From contig NZ_CP012673.1 of NCBI RefSeq assembly GCF_002950945.1, positions 8,446,501 through 8,510,500 on the forward strand: a stretch of 64,000 bases of DNA, given 5' to 3'. Positions 40,141-48,152 of the stretch are shown in pieces; the stretch's first letter is position 1, and the number at the start of each line of letters is the position of its first letter. The notes beneath the pieces were generated by a model. That model made no database searches, was not told where the DNA came from, and saw nothing but the letters and a program-made list of their open reading frames with translations. Made by a program: the position numbers and the translations under genes. The DNA is from Sorangium cellulosum. GTDB taxonomy: Bacteria > Myxococcota_A > Polyangia > Polyangiales > Polyangiaceae.

Positions 40141-42062
40141 CGCTGCGCACCCATGTCCACGAGCCCGGGCATGTCCGCCAGCTCGGGCATGTCCGCGAAC
40201 CCCGCGTCGCTGAGCGACGACGGCGTCGCGTTCGGTCCGACGAACTGGAGCCCCTGCGTCGCGGCCGCCATCTGGTGCAGCGGGAACTTGGGCGTCCGAT
40301 CCGCGTAGAGCAGCCCGTTCGCCTCCTGGTACGTGTCGGCGAACTGCGTGTAACAGAAGCCCGCCAGGAGCTCGAGGGAGTTGATCACCTTCATCAGCTT
40401 AGTATAACGCTCCGCGAACTCCTCCGAGGTCCGGCACGCCGAGTAGCCCCACGTCCCGTCGCAGCCCGGCGCGACCGCGATCCCGCCGAACTCCGACAGC
40501 ACGATCGCCGTCTCGTGGCTGACGGACGGGTCGAGCACGAGGGCGCGGCCGCCGGGCCGCTCCCGCTTCAGCAGCTTCGGCACCACGTCGTGCGCGAAGT
40601 AGCGGCGGGCGATCCGCTCGGGAGAAGGATCGTAGTCGTGGATGCCGATGATGTCGGTCGCGACGCTCTCCCAGCCGTCGTTGCCGATGACGGGCCGCGT
40701 CGCGTCCATCGATCGCGTGAGGTGGTAGAGCGCCTGCACGTAGTGGCGCTCGTGGGGGTTCTCCGGCAGGTTCGGCACGCCCCACGACTCGTTGAACGGC
40801 ACCCACGCGACGATGCACGGGTGGCTGATGTCCCGCCGGATCGCCTCCAGCCACTGCGTCGTGAGGCGGGCGATCGACTTGCGCGTGTGGCGGTAGGCGC
40901 TCGGCATCTCCTCCCAGACGAGGAGGCCGAGCTTGTCCGCCCAGTAGAGGTACCGGGGATCTTCGATCTTCTGGTGCTTGCGCGCGCCGTTGAAGCCCAT
41001 CTGCTTCGTGAGCTCGACGTCGCGGCGGAGCGCCTCGTCGTCGGGCGCGGTGATCCCCGTCTCCTGCCAGTAGCCCTGGTCGAGCACCAGCCGGAGGACG
41101 TACGCCCGCCCGTTCAGGAGGAAGCGATCCCCGCGCACGGCGACGGAGCGCAGCGCCGTGTAGCTCTTCACCCGATCGACCGCCATCCCCGCCTGGTCGT
41201 AGAGGACGATGTCGGCGTCGATCAGCGTCGGGCGCTCGGGGCACCAGAGCAGCTCGTTGCGGAAGTCGTCGATGCCCGGATCGGAGAGCGAGATGCGCCG
41301 GTGCACCTCGCCGGCGACGACGGTGTACTGGTCGTTCGCGATCGTCATGTCGCCGACGCGCAGCCGCACCCCGACGCGCGCGCCCTCCACCGGCGCGTTC
41401 GCGACCCTCACCTCGACCGCGATCTCCCAGCGCTCCAGGTTAGGGGTCCACCGCAGGTACTCGACGTGCATCCGGGGCACGCGCTCGAGCCACACCGCCT
41501 GCCAGATCCCCGTCGTCCGGGGGTACCAGATGGAGTGCGGCTCGAGCTTCCAGTCCTGCTTGCCGCGGGGCTTGGCGAGGTCCGCCGGATCGTCCTGGGC
41601 CTGCACCACGATCGTGACGCTGCCTCGCCCCTTCACGTGCTCGGTGATGTCCAGATTGAAGGGCGTGTAGCCGCCCTCGTGCTCGCCCGCGAAGCTGCCG
41701 TCGACCCACACCTTGGCCACGTAGTCCACGGCTCCGAAGTGCAGGAGGAGCCGCTCGGACGCGCCCAGCTCGGGCACGTCGACCCGCCTCCGGTACCAGC
41801 AGGCCTTGTAGAAGCTGGCATCGCCGATCCCGCTCCGCGGCGTCTCCGGAGCGAACGGCACCTCGATCGTCCGGTCGAAGCGCACGTCGGCGGGGGAGCA
41901 CCACTCCCCCTTGGGATCGAAGGCGAATTCCCACGGCCCGTTCAGCGAGGTCCAGTCTTCTCGCCGGAGCAGGGGCCGAGGATATCCCTGGGCGCCGCCG
42001 CCGTCCGCGGGCGGCGGCACCGATCCAGGGATGCCGATCTGTGCGAGGTGCGTTCGAGGCAT
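40137..42062 (-). CDS. Glycoside hydrolase family 2 protein (beta-galactosidase/glucuronidase type)
   Basis: 641 residues. Sugar-binding jelly roll (about 30-195): RREDWTSLNGPWEFAFDP and GAVDYVAKVWVDG. Ig-like domain about 200-305, then a TIM barrel. Acid/base Glu425 follows Asn424 in VPFNESWG, and the nucleophile is Glu524 in VLSEFGG, so it should be an active retaining enzyme. It has no signal peptide, so it probably acts in the cytosol. The last ~25 residues contain a repeated AD/VDMP pattern (FADMPELADMPGLVDMG) of unknown meaning. It is 7 bp downstream of glf and overlaps galK by 4 bp; the partners suggest a galactoside substrate. Confidence 0.92.
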   Translation of the reverse strand: MPRTHLAQIGIPGSVPPPADGGGAQGYPRPLLRREDWTSLNGPWEFAFDPKGEWCSPADVRFDRTIEVPFAPETPRSGIGDASFYKACWYRRRVDVPELGASERLLLHFGAVDYVAKVWVDGSFAGEHEGGYTPFNLDITEHVKGRGSVTIVVQAQDDPADLAKPRGKQDWKLEPHSIWYPRTTGIWQAVWLERVPRMHVEYLRWTPNLERWEIAVEVRVANAPVEGARVGVRLRVGDMTIANDQYTVVAGEVHRRISLSDPGIDDFRNELLWCPERPTLIDADIVLYDQAGMAVDRVKSYTALRSVAVRGDRFLLNGRAYVLRLVLDQGYWQETGITAPDDEALRRDVELTKQMGFNGARKHQKIEDPRYLYWADKLGLLVWEEMPSAYRHTRKSIARLTTQWLEAIRRDISHPCIVAWVPFNESWGVPNLPENPHERHYVQALYHLTRSMDATRPVIGNDGWESVATDIIGIHDYDPSPERIARRYFAHDVVPKLLKRERPGGRALVLDPSVSHETAIVLSEFGGIAVAPGCDGTWGYSACRTSEEFAERYTKLMKVINSLELLAGFCYTQFADTYQEANGLLYADRTPKFPLHQMAAATQGLQFVGPNATPSSLSDAGFADMPELADMPGLVDMGAQR

Positions 42063-42069
42063 GGCGGTC

Positions 42070-43194
42070 TCAGGCAGCGACGGTCACGGTGCTGGAGTCG
42101 AGCTGGGATTCGCGGAGGTGGTCGAAGGTCGCGAGGGCCTGGCCCACGACCTGATCCATGTTGTAGTACCGGTACGTCGCCAGCCGCCCGACGAAATGCA
42201 CGTTCGGCGTCGCGTCGGCAAGGGCTTTGTAGCGCCGGTAGAGCTCCGCGTTCTCGGGCCGCGGCACCGGGTAGTAGGGGTCGCCCTCCGCCTGCGGGAA
42301 CTCGTACACGACGCTCGTCTTCGGGTGCTGCTGCCCCGTCAGGTACTTGAACTCCGTGATCCGCGTGTACGCGTGCTCGTTCGGGTAGTTCACGACCGCG
42401 CCCGGCTGGAACACCTCCTTGTCGTGCGTCTCGAACTTGAACTCGAGCGAACGGTAAGGGAGCTTCCCGTAGCGGAAGTCGAAGAACGCGTCGACCGGCC
42501 CGGTGTAGATCATCTCCTTGAAGCTCACCTCTCCCAGGATGTCCCGGTAGTCGGTGTTCGTGAGGACCCGGATCTTCTTGTGATCCAGCATGTTCTCGAA
42601 CATCCGCGTGTAGCCGTGGAGCGGCATCGCCTGGAACTCGTCCGTGAAGTAGCGCGAGTCGTAGTTCGTGCGCGCCGGCACGCGCGAGGCGACCGAGGCG
42701 TCGAGCTCCGACGGGTCGAGCCCCCACTGCTTGCGCGTGTAGTTGCGGAAGAACTTCTCGTAGAGCTCGCGCCCCACCTTGCTGACGACCGCGTCCTCGC
42801 TCGTCTTGCAGTGCTTGATCGGCTCGGCGACGCGCGCGAAGAACGCCTCGACCTCGGCAGGTGAGTAGTTCGTGCCGTAGAGCGCGTTCACCGTGTCGAC
42901 GTTGATCGGGAACGGGACGAGCTTGTTGTCGACCGACGCGAGCACGCGGTGCTCGTACGGCCGCCACTGCGTGAACTGAGAGAGGTAGCGGAAGATGCGC
43001 GGCGACGCCGTGTGGAAGATGTGGGGTCCGTACTTGTGGATGAGGATCCCCGCATCATCGTAGTAGTCGTACGCGTTCCCTCCGATATGGGGCCTCTTGT
43101 CGCACAGGAGAACCGACTTGTTCATCTGCGACGCGAGCCGCTCCGCGAGCACGCTGCCTGCAAACCCAGCACCTACGATCAGATAGTCGAACAC
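42070..43194 (-). CDS. glf: UDP-galactopyranose mutase
   Basis: 374 residues from a GTG at 43194 (GGAAGG nine bases upstream), which starts right at the FAD fold (VFDYLIVGAGFAGSVLAERL). A longer start at 43275 is possible but would overlap the glycosyltransferase by about 97 bp. Family features: NAYDYYDDAGILIHKYGPHI, FTQWRPYEHRVL, PFPINVDTVN, a YTRKQWGLDPSELDAS segment and VGRLATYRYYNMDQVVGQAL for FAD and substrate binding. It interconverts UDP-galactopyranose and UDP-galactofuranose, the donor for galactofuranose in surface glycans. It overlaps the glycosyltransferase stop by 16 bp. Confidence 0.96.
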   Translation of the reverse strand: MFDYLIVGAGFAGSVLAERLASQMNKSVLLCDKRPHIGGNAYDYYDDAGILIHKYGPHIFHTASPRIFRYLSQFTQWRPYEHRVLASVDNKLVPFPINVDTVNALYGTNYSPAEVEAFFARVAEPIKHCKTSEDAVVSKVGRELYEKFFRNYTRKQWGLDPSELDASVASRVPARTNYDSRYFTDEFQAMPLHGYTRMFENMLDHKKIRVLTNTDYRDILGEVSFKEMIYTGPVDAFFDFRYGKLPYRSLEFKFETHDKEVFQPGAVVNYPNEHAYTRITEFKYLTGQQHPKTSVVYEFPQAEGDPYYPVPRPENAELYRRYKALADATPNVHFVGRLATYRYYNMDQVVGQALATFDHLRESQLDSSTVTVAA

Positions 43195-44333
43195 GGTACG
43201 TTCCCTTCCGTCCGGACGACCGCCGAACGCTTCGTTTGAAGTGCCTCGTTGATGAGCTTCGACATCGAGCGCCACGTCTTGTCCCAGGACGTCGCGCTCA
43301 CCATCTCGTCGGCGATCGCGAGGCGCGCCTCCTTCGGCTCCGCCAGCGCCGCCTCGACGGCGGCCACGAACGTGGTCGCGTCGGCGATGTGCACGGCCTT
43401 CCTCTCGCCGTAGGGGGTCACCACGTCGCGGATCGCGGTCGAGACGACCGGCTTGCCCGCCGCGAGGTACTCGAGCGTCTTCGTGGGGCTGATGAACCGC
43501 GTCGACTCGTTGAGCGCGAACGGCATGATCGCGACGTCCCAGCCCCCGAGGTAGGCCGGCAGGTCCTTGTAGGACTTCTGGCCGAGCCAGTGGATGTTCG
43601 GCCGCTGGGGCAGCGAGGCCGGGTCGATCTTCACGACCGGCCCGAGCATGACGATCTGGAAGTCGGGCCGCTCGTCGGCCACGCGGGCGATGAGCTCGAG
43701 GTCCATCCGCTCGTCGATGACGCCGAAGAACCCGAGGCGGGGCCGCGCGACGCCGCGCTGGTCCTCCGGGTCCTCGACCCCCTCGCGCGCCCGCGCGAAG
43801 TGCGCCGCGTCGACGCTGCTCGGGAACGCGTGCACGGACGGGTGCTGGGCGCGCTTCGCCTCGTAGAGGCTCTGGCCGCCGGTGAACACGAGGTCGGCCC
43901 GGGAGAAGAGCTCGCGCTCGCGCTCGCGGAGCGCCGGCGGCGCGCCGCGGAAGGCCGAGAGCTCATCCATGCAGTCGTACACGACGACCGAGGGCTCCAC
44001 GTCCGCGGCGATCGGCAGCGACATCGGCGTGTAGATCCAGAGGATCGGCTGCCGGATGTCCTGCTCTCGCACGAGCGATCCGATGAGCCGGCGCTGCTGC
44101 GCGAGCGAGGCCTCCTGATCGGTGCCGGTGGTGAGGTGAGGAACCACGATGGTCAGGTTGGCCTCGACGTGCTTCGTCTCGAGCCTTGGAGGCGCATCGT
44201 CGAACACGGGCTCTTCGACGAAGTAGACCCGCTTCTCCTGCGCGAAGCGGCTCATCAGGTGGTTAGGCCGCTGGAAGACGAAGTTCCAGCGTAGGTGCGA
44301 CAGACAGATGAGATCGGGCCCGACCTGCTTCAT
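43179..44333 (-). CDS. Glycosyltransferase, GT-B fold (family 1/4-like)
   Basis: 384 residues from ATG 44333, with GGAGTG immediately upstream. The N-terminal half starts PDLICLSHLRWNFVFQRPNH and has YDCMDELSAFRG; the C-terminal half carries RPRLGFFGVIDERMDLELIA, WLGQKSYKDLPAYLGGWDVA and STRFISPTKTLEYLAAGKPVVST, the nucleotide-sugar-binding GT-B pattern. It is first in the operon that continues with UDP-galactopyranose mutase (16 bp overlap), so a galactofuranosyl or related transfer onto a surface polysaccharide is a reasonable guess. No membrane helix is seen. Confidence 0.9.
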   Translation of the reverse strand: MKQVGPDLICLSHLRWNFVFQRPNHLMSRFAQEKRVYFVEEPVFDDAPPRLETKHVEANLTIVVPHLTTGTDQEASLAQQRRLIGSLVREQDIRQPILWIYTPMSLPIAADVEPSVVVYDCMDELSAFRGAPPALRERERELFSRADLVFTGGQSLYEAKRAQHPSVHAFPSSVDAAHFARAREGVEDPEDQRGVARPRLGFFGVIDERMDLELIARVADERPDFQIVMLGPVVKIDPASLPQRPNIHWLGQKSYKDLPAYLGGWDVAIMPFALNESTRFISPTKTLEYLAAGKPVVSTAIRDVVTPYGERKAVHIADATTFVAAVEAALAEPKEARLAIADEMVSATSWDKTWRSMSKLINEALQTKRSAVVRTEGNVPCSTI

Positions 44334-45314
44334 CTTCACTCCAGTGGGGGGATGCAAACCTGCTCGTGGCGTCTTTCGTGGCGGCCCGTGTCTAGCAAGA
44401 CGTGGGCCGACGCCGCGATGTTGCCATCGACGCAGGGATCACGAGCGAGCGTGAACTTAGCCAGCGAACGGCGCGGCAATCCGCTACATGCGTTCAACGC
44501 AGCGCAGAACAGCAGGAAGATCTCTGCTGGGCTCCGCTCGCTAGGCGTCAACCGACGAACCTGCCACAGTGAGGCAAAATGCGCCGAAGCCAGGATTTTC
44601 CTGCTGAGTGTCAGTCACACAGCACGCGTCTCGCTGCAGTCGGGCGAGGCGTTTGCGGTGAGATCGCCTCGCCTCGGCTGCGCGCGGAGGCGCTCATCGA
44701 GGCGGCGTTCGCCGGGAGATCGAGGCGCTCGAGGGCGCCGCCTCAAGCGCGGTAGGGGGATGGATGAGCTCTTGTGTGGCAGGGCGCGCGCGGCCGCTAA
44801 CGGCGCTGACCGAGCGCCCGGCGAGGCGAGACAGGCCACCTGGGCGACGCGGAGCTACAGAATTCCCGCATCAGGTTTAGGGTATTCCCTAAGGGAAACA
44901 CCGCAGGAAGGCGCGATTTTCGGGCTGCTCCGCGCGAGGCGCTTGACAGCGGACGGCTCGCCATGGTCAAAGTCGGGGAGAGAGCGAGTACGAACAGACG
45001 AGTGTTTGGCGCGCCTCGCAGCGGGCGAGCACCAGAGCTACACGTGCAGGTCATGCCCTGTACAAGGCCGCGTGCGCTCACACGCTGCGGACGCAGGATT
45101 CGGGCAAGGGTGCTCTTGCATCACCCATCGAGCAAGGGTGCTCTTGTATCACCCATCGAATCCGAAGACGTGAGCCGGCATCCCTCTTGAGGAATCCTGA
45201 AAGGACTCCTGACGTCAGACAGGGGATCTCCGAGGCGGCGCCGGGCGAGCCCGGATCACCCGGTATCGCCCCGGCGGTCGCCGCCGCGGCCCCCTCGCGC
45301 CGCCCCCGGCTCGC
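44334..45314. other. Gene-poor stretch (981 bp) before the LOG-family gene
   Basis: No frame here looks like a real gene on either strand: all are Arg/Ser-rich or change character within 100 bp. GC content is locally lower (about 44350-44620), suggesting promoter DNA for the glycosyltransferase operon or decayed foreign DNA. It contains a small perfect hairpin TTAGGG-tatt-CCCTAA (44877..44892) and a 28-bp direct repeat (45104..45159). No transposase remnant is recognised. Confidence 0.55.
45104..45159. repeat. Two adjacent 28-bp direct repeats
   Basis: The 28-bp unit beginning gcaagggtgctcttgcatca is repeated immediately (45104..45131 and 45132..45159) with one c-to-t difference. Each unit also holds a short inverted repeat (gcaag...cttgc) in the first copy. 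It lies in the gene-poor stretch. Possible operator pair or simple duplication. Confidence 0.85.
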
Positions 45315-45905
45315 TCAGGTCTCGCTCGGGGTCATCCACTTGGCCTCGACCACGGGGCGCCACGCGGCGAGCCGGTCCACGAGCGCCGCCGCGTCGTCGG
45401 ACACCTGGAGGATGGCGCGGTGGCCGGGCCGCAGGAACTGCTCGGTCACGACGTGGTCGAGGAAGGTGATCAGCGGGCGGTAGAACCCCTGCACGTCGAG
45501 CAGCCCGACCGGCTTCTCCTGCGACCCGAGCTGCGTCCACGTCCACACCTCGAACAGCTCTTCGAGCGTGCCGATCCCGCCAGGCATCGCGATGAACGCG
45601 TCCGCGAGCGCCGCCATCCTCGCCTTGCGCTCGTGCATCGTGTCGACGAGCACGAGCTCCATCAGGCCCTGGTGGTCGAGCTCCCGCTGCTTGAGGAAGT
45701 GCGGGATCACGCCGATCACCTCGCCGCCGCGCGCGAGCGCCGCGTCGGCGACCGCGCCCATGAGGCCCACCCGGCCCCCGCCGTAGACGAGCCCGATCCC
45801 GCGCTCCGCGAGCAGCTCCCCGAGCCGCACGGCCGCCTCGCGGTACGCCGGCGACGCGCCGGGGTTCGACCCGCAGTACACGCAGATCCTGGAGATTTTC
45901 GTCAT
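45315..45905 (-). CDS. LOG-family nucleoside 5'-monophosphate phosphoribohydrolase
   Basis: 196 residues, TIGR00730 type. Rossmann-like fold starting ICVYCGSNPGASPAYREAA; GLVYGGGRVGLMGAVADAAL; catalytic/phosphate motif FIAMPGGIGTLEELFEVWTW with PGGxGTxxE complete; and an Arg region in TMHERKARM. The family hydrolyses nucleoside 5'-monophosphates (cytokinin ribosides in plants, AMP-type substrates in bacteria). It stands alone between a gene-poor stretch and the T6SS genes. The ribosome site is not obvious. Confidence 0.92.
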   Translation of the reverse strand: MTKISRICVYCGSNPGASPAYREAAVRLGELLAERGIGLVYGGGRVGLMGAVADAALARGGEVIGVIPHFLKQRELDHQGLMELVLVDTMHERKARMAALADAFIAMPGGIGTLEELFEVWTWTQLGSQEKPVGLLDVQGFYRPLITFLDHVVTEQFLRPGHRAILQVSDDAAALVDRLAAWRPVVEAKWMTPSET

Positions 45906-46062
45906 GCCCGAGGCTACGCCGGCAGGCGCGCCCGTTCCAGTCCAGGGGGGCGAGCGGAGGCAGCGGAGAGGTCTCGCCGGACGTGTCGCCCCGGCGGTCG
46001 TGCCCGGGCGCGCGGCGCCGCGCTGCGCGTATCCCGCGCCGCGCAGCGCCCGGCGCGGACCG

Positions 46063-47547
46063 CTACTCCTTGTCGAGCTTGCCGACGAGGCTCAGCGTGA
46101 AGAAGGCGCCCATGTACTTGAAGTGCGGGCGCACCTGCATGTCGACCTTGTACCAGCCCGCGTTCCCCGGCACCTCGGTCACGATGATCTGCGCCTTCCG
46201 GAGCGGCCTGCGCCCGCGCGTCGACGCGGAGACGACGTCCTGATCGGCGACGTACTGGCCGATCCAGTCGTTGAGCTCCTTCTCCAGATCGGCGCGCTCC
46301 TTCCATGTCCCGATCTGCTCGCGCTGCAGCACCTTCAGGTAGTGCGCGATACGGCACATGATGAACATGTACGGCAGCTGCGTGCCGAGCCGGTAGTTCA
46401 TCTCGGCGGCCCTGCCCTCCTCGCTCTGCCCGTAGTACTTGGGCTTCTGCGCGGAGTTCGCGGAGAAGAAGCAGGCGTTGTCCGAGTCCTTGCGGAACGT
46501 GAGGCCGATGAAGCCCTCCTCGGACAGCTCGAACTCGCGCCGCTCCGTGAGCATGATCTCGGTCGGCACCTTCGTCTGGATCTCGCCCATCGCCTCGTAC
46601 TGGTGGAGCGGCAGGTTCTCCACCGAGCCGCCCGCCTGCGGGCCGATGATGTTCGGACACCACCGGTACTTGGCGAAGCTGTCGGCGAGCCGGGTGGCGA
46701 ACGCGTACGTCGCGTTGCCCCAGCAGTACGCGTCGTGCTTGCCGACGACCTCCTCCTCGTAGTTGAACGCCTTCACCGGGACGGTGTTGGCGCCGAAGGG
46801 CAGGCGGAGCAGGAAGCGCGGCATCACGAGCCCGACGTAGCGCGCGTCCTCCGTCTCGCGGAACGCGTTCCACTTCGTGTACTGCGGCCCCTCGAAGATC
46901 GACTTCAGGTCCTTCAGGTTGGGCAGGCCCATGAAGTCCTTGAGCCCGAAGAACTGCGGGCCGGCCGCCGCGATGAACGGCGCGTGCGACATCGTCGCGA
47001 CCGCGGCGCACTTCTGGAGCAGCGCGATGTCCTGGGGCCCGGGCCCGAACTCGTAGTTCGCGATGATCGCGCCGACCGGCTTGCCGCCGAACTGGCCGAA
47101 CTCCGCCGAGTAGACGAGCTTGTACAGCCCGCTCTTCGGCACCTCGGGGGCGTCCTCGAAGTCGGCGAGGAGGTCCTCCTTGGAGCAGTTCAGCATCTCG
47201 ACCTTGATGTTCTCGCGAAAATCGCAGCGGTCGATCAGGAACTTGAGGCCGCGCCAGGCGGACTCGAGCTTCTGGAAGGTGGGGTGATGGAGGATCTCGT
47301 CGATCTGCCGCGAGAGCTTGACGTCGATCTCCGCGATCAGCGCGTCGACGAAGGCCTTGTCGACCTTCTCGCCCTCGCGCCGCGGGGCCACGAGCTCCGA
47401 GATGAAGGCCTGCACGCCTTTCCTGGCGATGTCGTACCCCTCATCGCCGGGCGTCATCTTCGTCTCGGCGAGGATCTCGTCGAGCAGCGACCCTCCCTCG
47501 AGGGTCTGGGCGCCCGCGCTCCCCGCGGCCTGTGTCTGTGTCGCCAT
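46063..47547 (-). CDS. tssC: T6SS contractile sheath large subunit TssC (VipB)
   Basis: 494 residues. The larger sheath protein, which assembles with TssB around the Hcp tube in the cytosol and is disassembled by ClpV. Family features: LLDEILAETKMTPGDEGYDI, FQKLESAWRGLKFLIDRCDF, GAIIANYEFGPGPQDIALLQ, the conserved centre FMGLPNLKDLKSIFEGPQYT, and RIAHYLKVLQREQIG with the terminal beta segment GWYKVDMQVRPHFKYMGAFF. Length is normal. It starts 3 bp after the tssB stop and is the last gene of the minus-strand unit. Confidence 0.97.
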   Translation of the reverse strand: MATQTQAAGSAGAQTLEGGSLLDEILAETKMTPGDEGYDIARKGVQAFISELVAPRREGEKVDKAFVDALIAEIDVKLSRQIDEILHHPTFQKLESAWRGLKFLIDRCDFRENIKVEMLNCSKEDLLADFEDAPEVPKSGLYKLVYSAEFGQFGGKPVGAIIANYEFGPGPQDIALLQKCAAVATMSHAPFIAAAGPQFFGLKDFMGLPNLKDLKSIFEGPQYTKWNAFRETEDARYVGLVMPRFLLRLPFGANTVPVKAFNYEEEVVGKHDAYCWGNATYAFATRLADSFAKYRWCPNIIGPQAGGSVENLPLHQYEAMGEIQTKVPTEIMLTERREFELSEEGFIGLTFRKDSDNACFFSANSAQKPKYYGQSEEGRAAEMNYRLGTQLPYMFIMCRIAHYLKVLQREQIGTWKERADLEKELNDWIGQYVADQDVVSASTRGRRPLRKAQIIVTEVPGNAGWYKVDMQVRPHFKYMGAFFTLSLVGKLDKE

Positions 47548-47550
47548 CGC

Positions 47551-48042
47551 TTACTCCCCTTCCTTGTCGAGCCCGAGCTCGCTCACGATCTTGTTGCGCT
47601 GGGCCGGGTCGCTCAGGATCTGCTGGATCTTGTTGCGGAACGCCTTCTCGTTCCCGAGCGGTCCCTTGAGGGCCGTGAGGGCGGCGCGCAGGTCGAGGAG
47701 CTTCTTGAGCTCCGGCACCTGGTTCGCGATCGCCTCGGGCTCCATGTCGCTCAGCCGGCGGAACTTGAGGTTGACGGTGAGCTCGCTGTTCTCCTGCTCG
47801 GAGAGGACGTCCTTCACGTTGAAGGTGAGGCCGAGCTTCTGCTCGCTCATCACCTTCTGGAAGTTGTCCTTGTCCACGTTGATGGGCTTCCGGTCCTCGA
47901 GGGGCCGCGGGTCGGGCCGCTGGGTGTAGTCCCCGAGCATGAGGAGCTTCAGCGGCAGCTCGACGTCTTCCTTCGCGTTCCCCGTGGCAGGCTTGTACGT
48001 GATGTTCACGCGCTCTTTGGGCGCGACCGATCCTTCTTTCAT
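47551..48042 (-). CDS. tssB: T6SS contractile sheath small subunit TssB (VipA)
   Basis: 163 residues from ATG 48042 with AAAGGAG. The small sheath protein; typical opening APKERVNITYKPATGNAKED, then VELPLKLLMLGDYTQRPD and FRRLSDMEPEAIANQVPELK, followed by LLDLRAALTALKGPLGNEKA, all standard TssB blocks. It pairs with TssC 3 bp downstream. The helix that carries the ClpV contact in other systems lies in the C-terminal third. Length matches the family. Confidence 0.97.
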   Translation of the reverse strand: MKEGSVAPKERVNITYKPATGNAKEDVELPLKLLMLGDYTQRPDPRPLEDRKPINVDKDNFQKVMSEQKLGLTFNVKDVLSEQENSELTVNLKFRRLSDMEPEAIANQVPELKKLLDLRAALTALKGPLGNEKAFRNKIQQILSDPAQRNKIVSELGLDKEGE

Positions 48043-48152
48043 CGCAGGCTCCTTTCCCCGTCGGCAGCGGGCGGAGCGCCCGCAGGCCTTACGAGCATAG
48101 ACCAAAACCCCCGCCGGGCGGGCAAGCTTCTAGACGCCACGCGGCGGGCTCC

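Noticed and set aside
44295..45173. 292-codon plus-strand frame in the gene-poor stretch
   Set aside because: No family resemblance, changes composition along its length, and begins inside the 5' end of the glycosyltransferase gene on the opposite strand.
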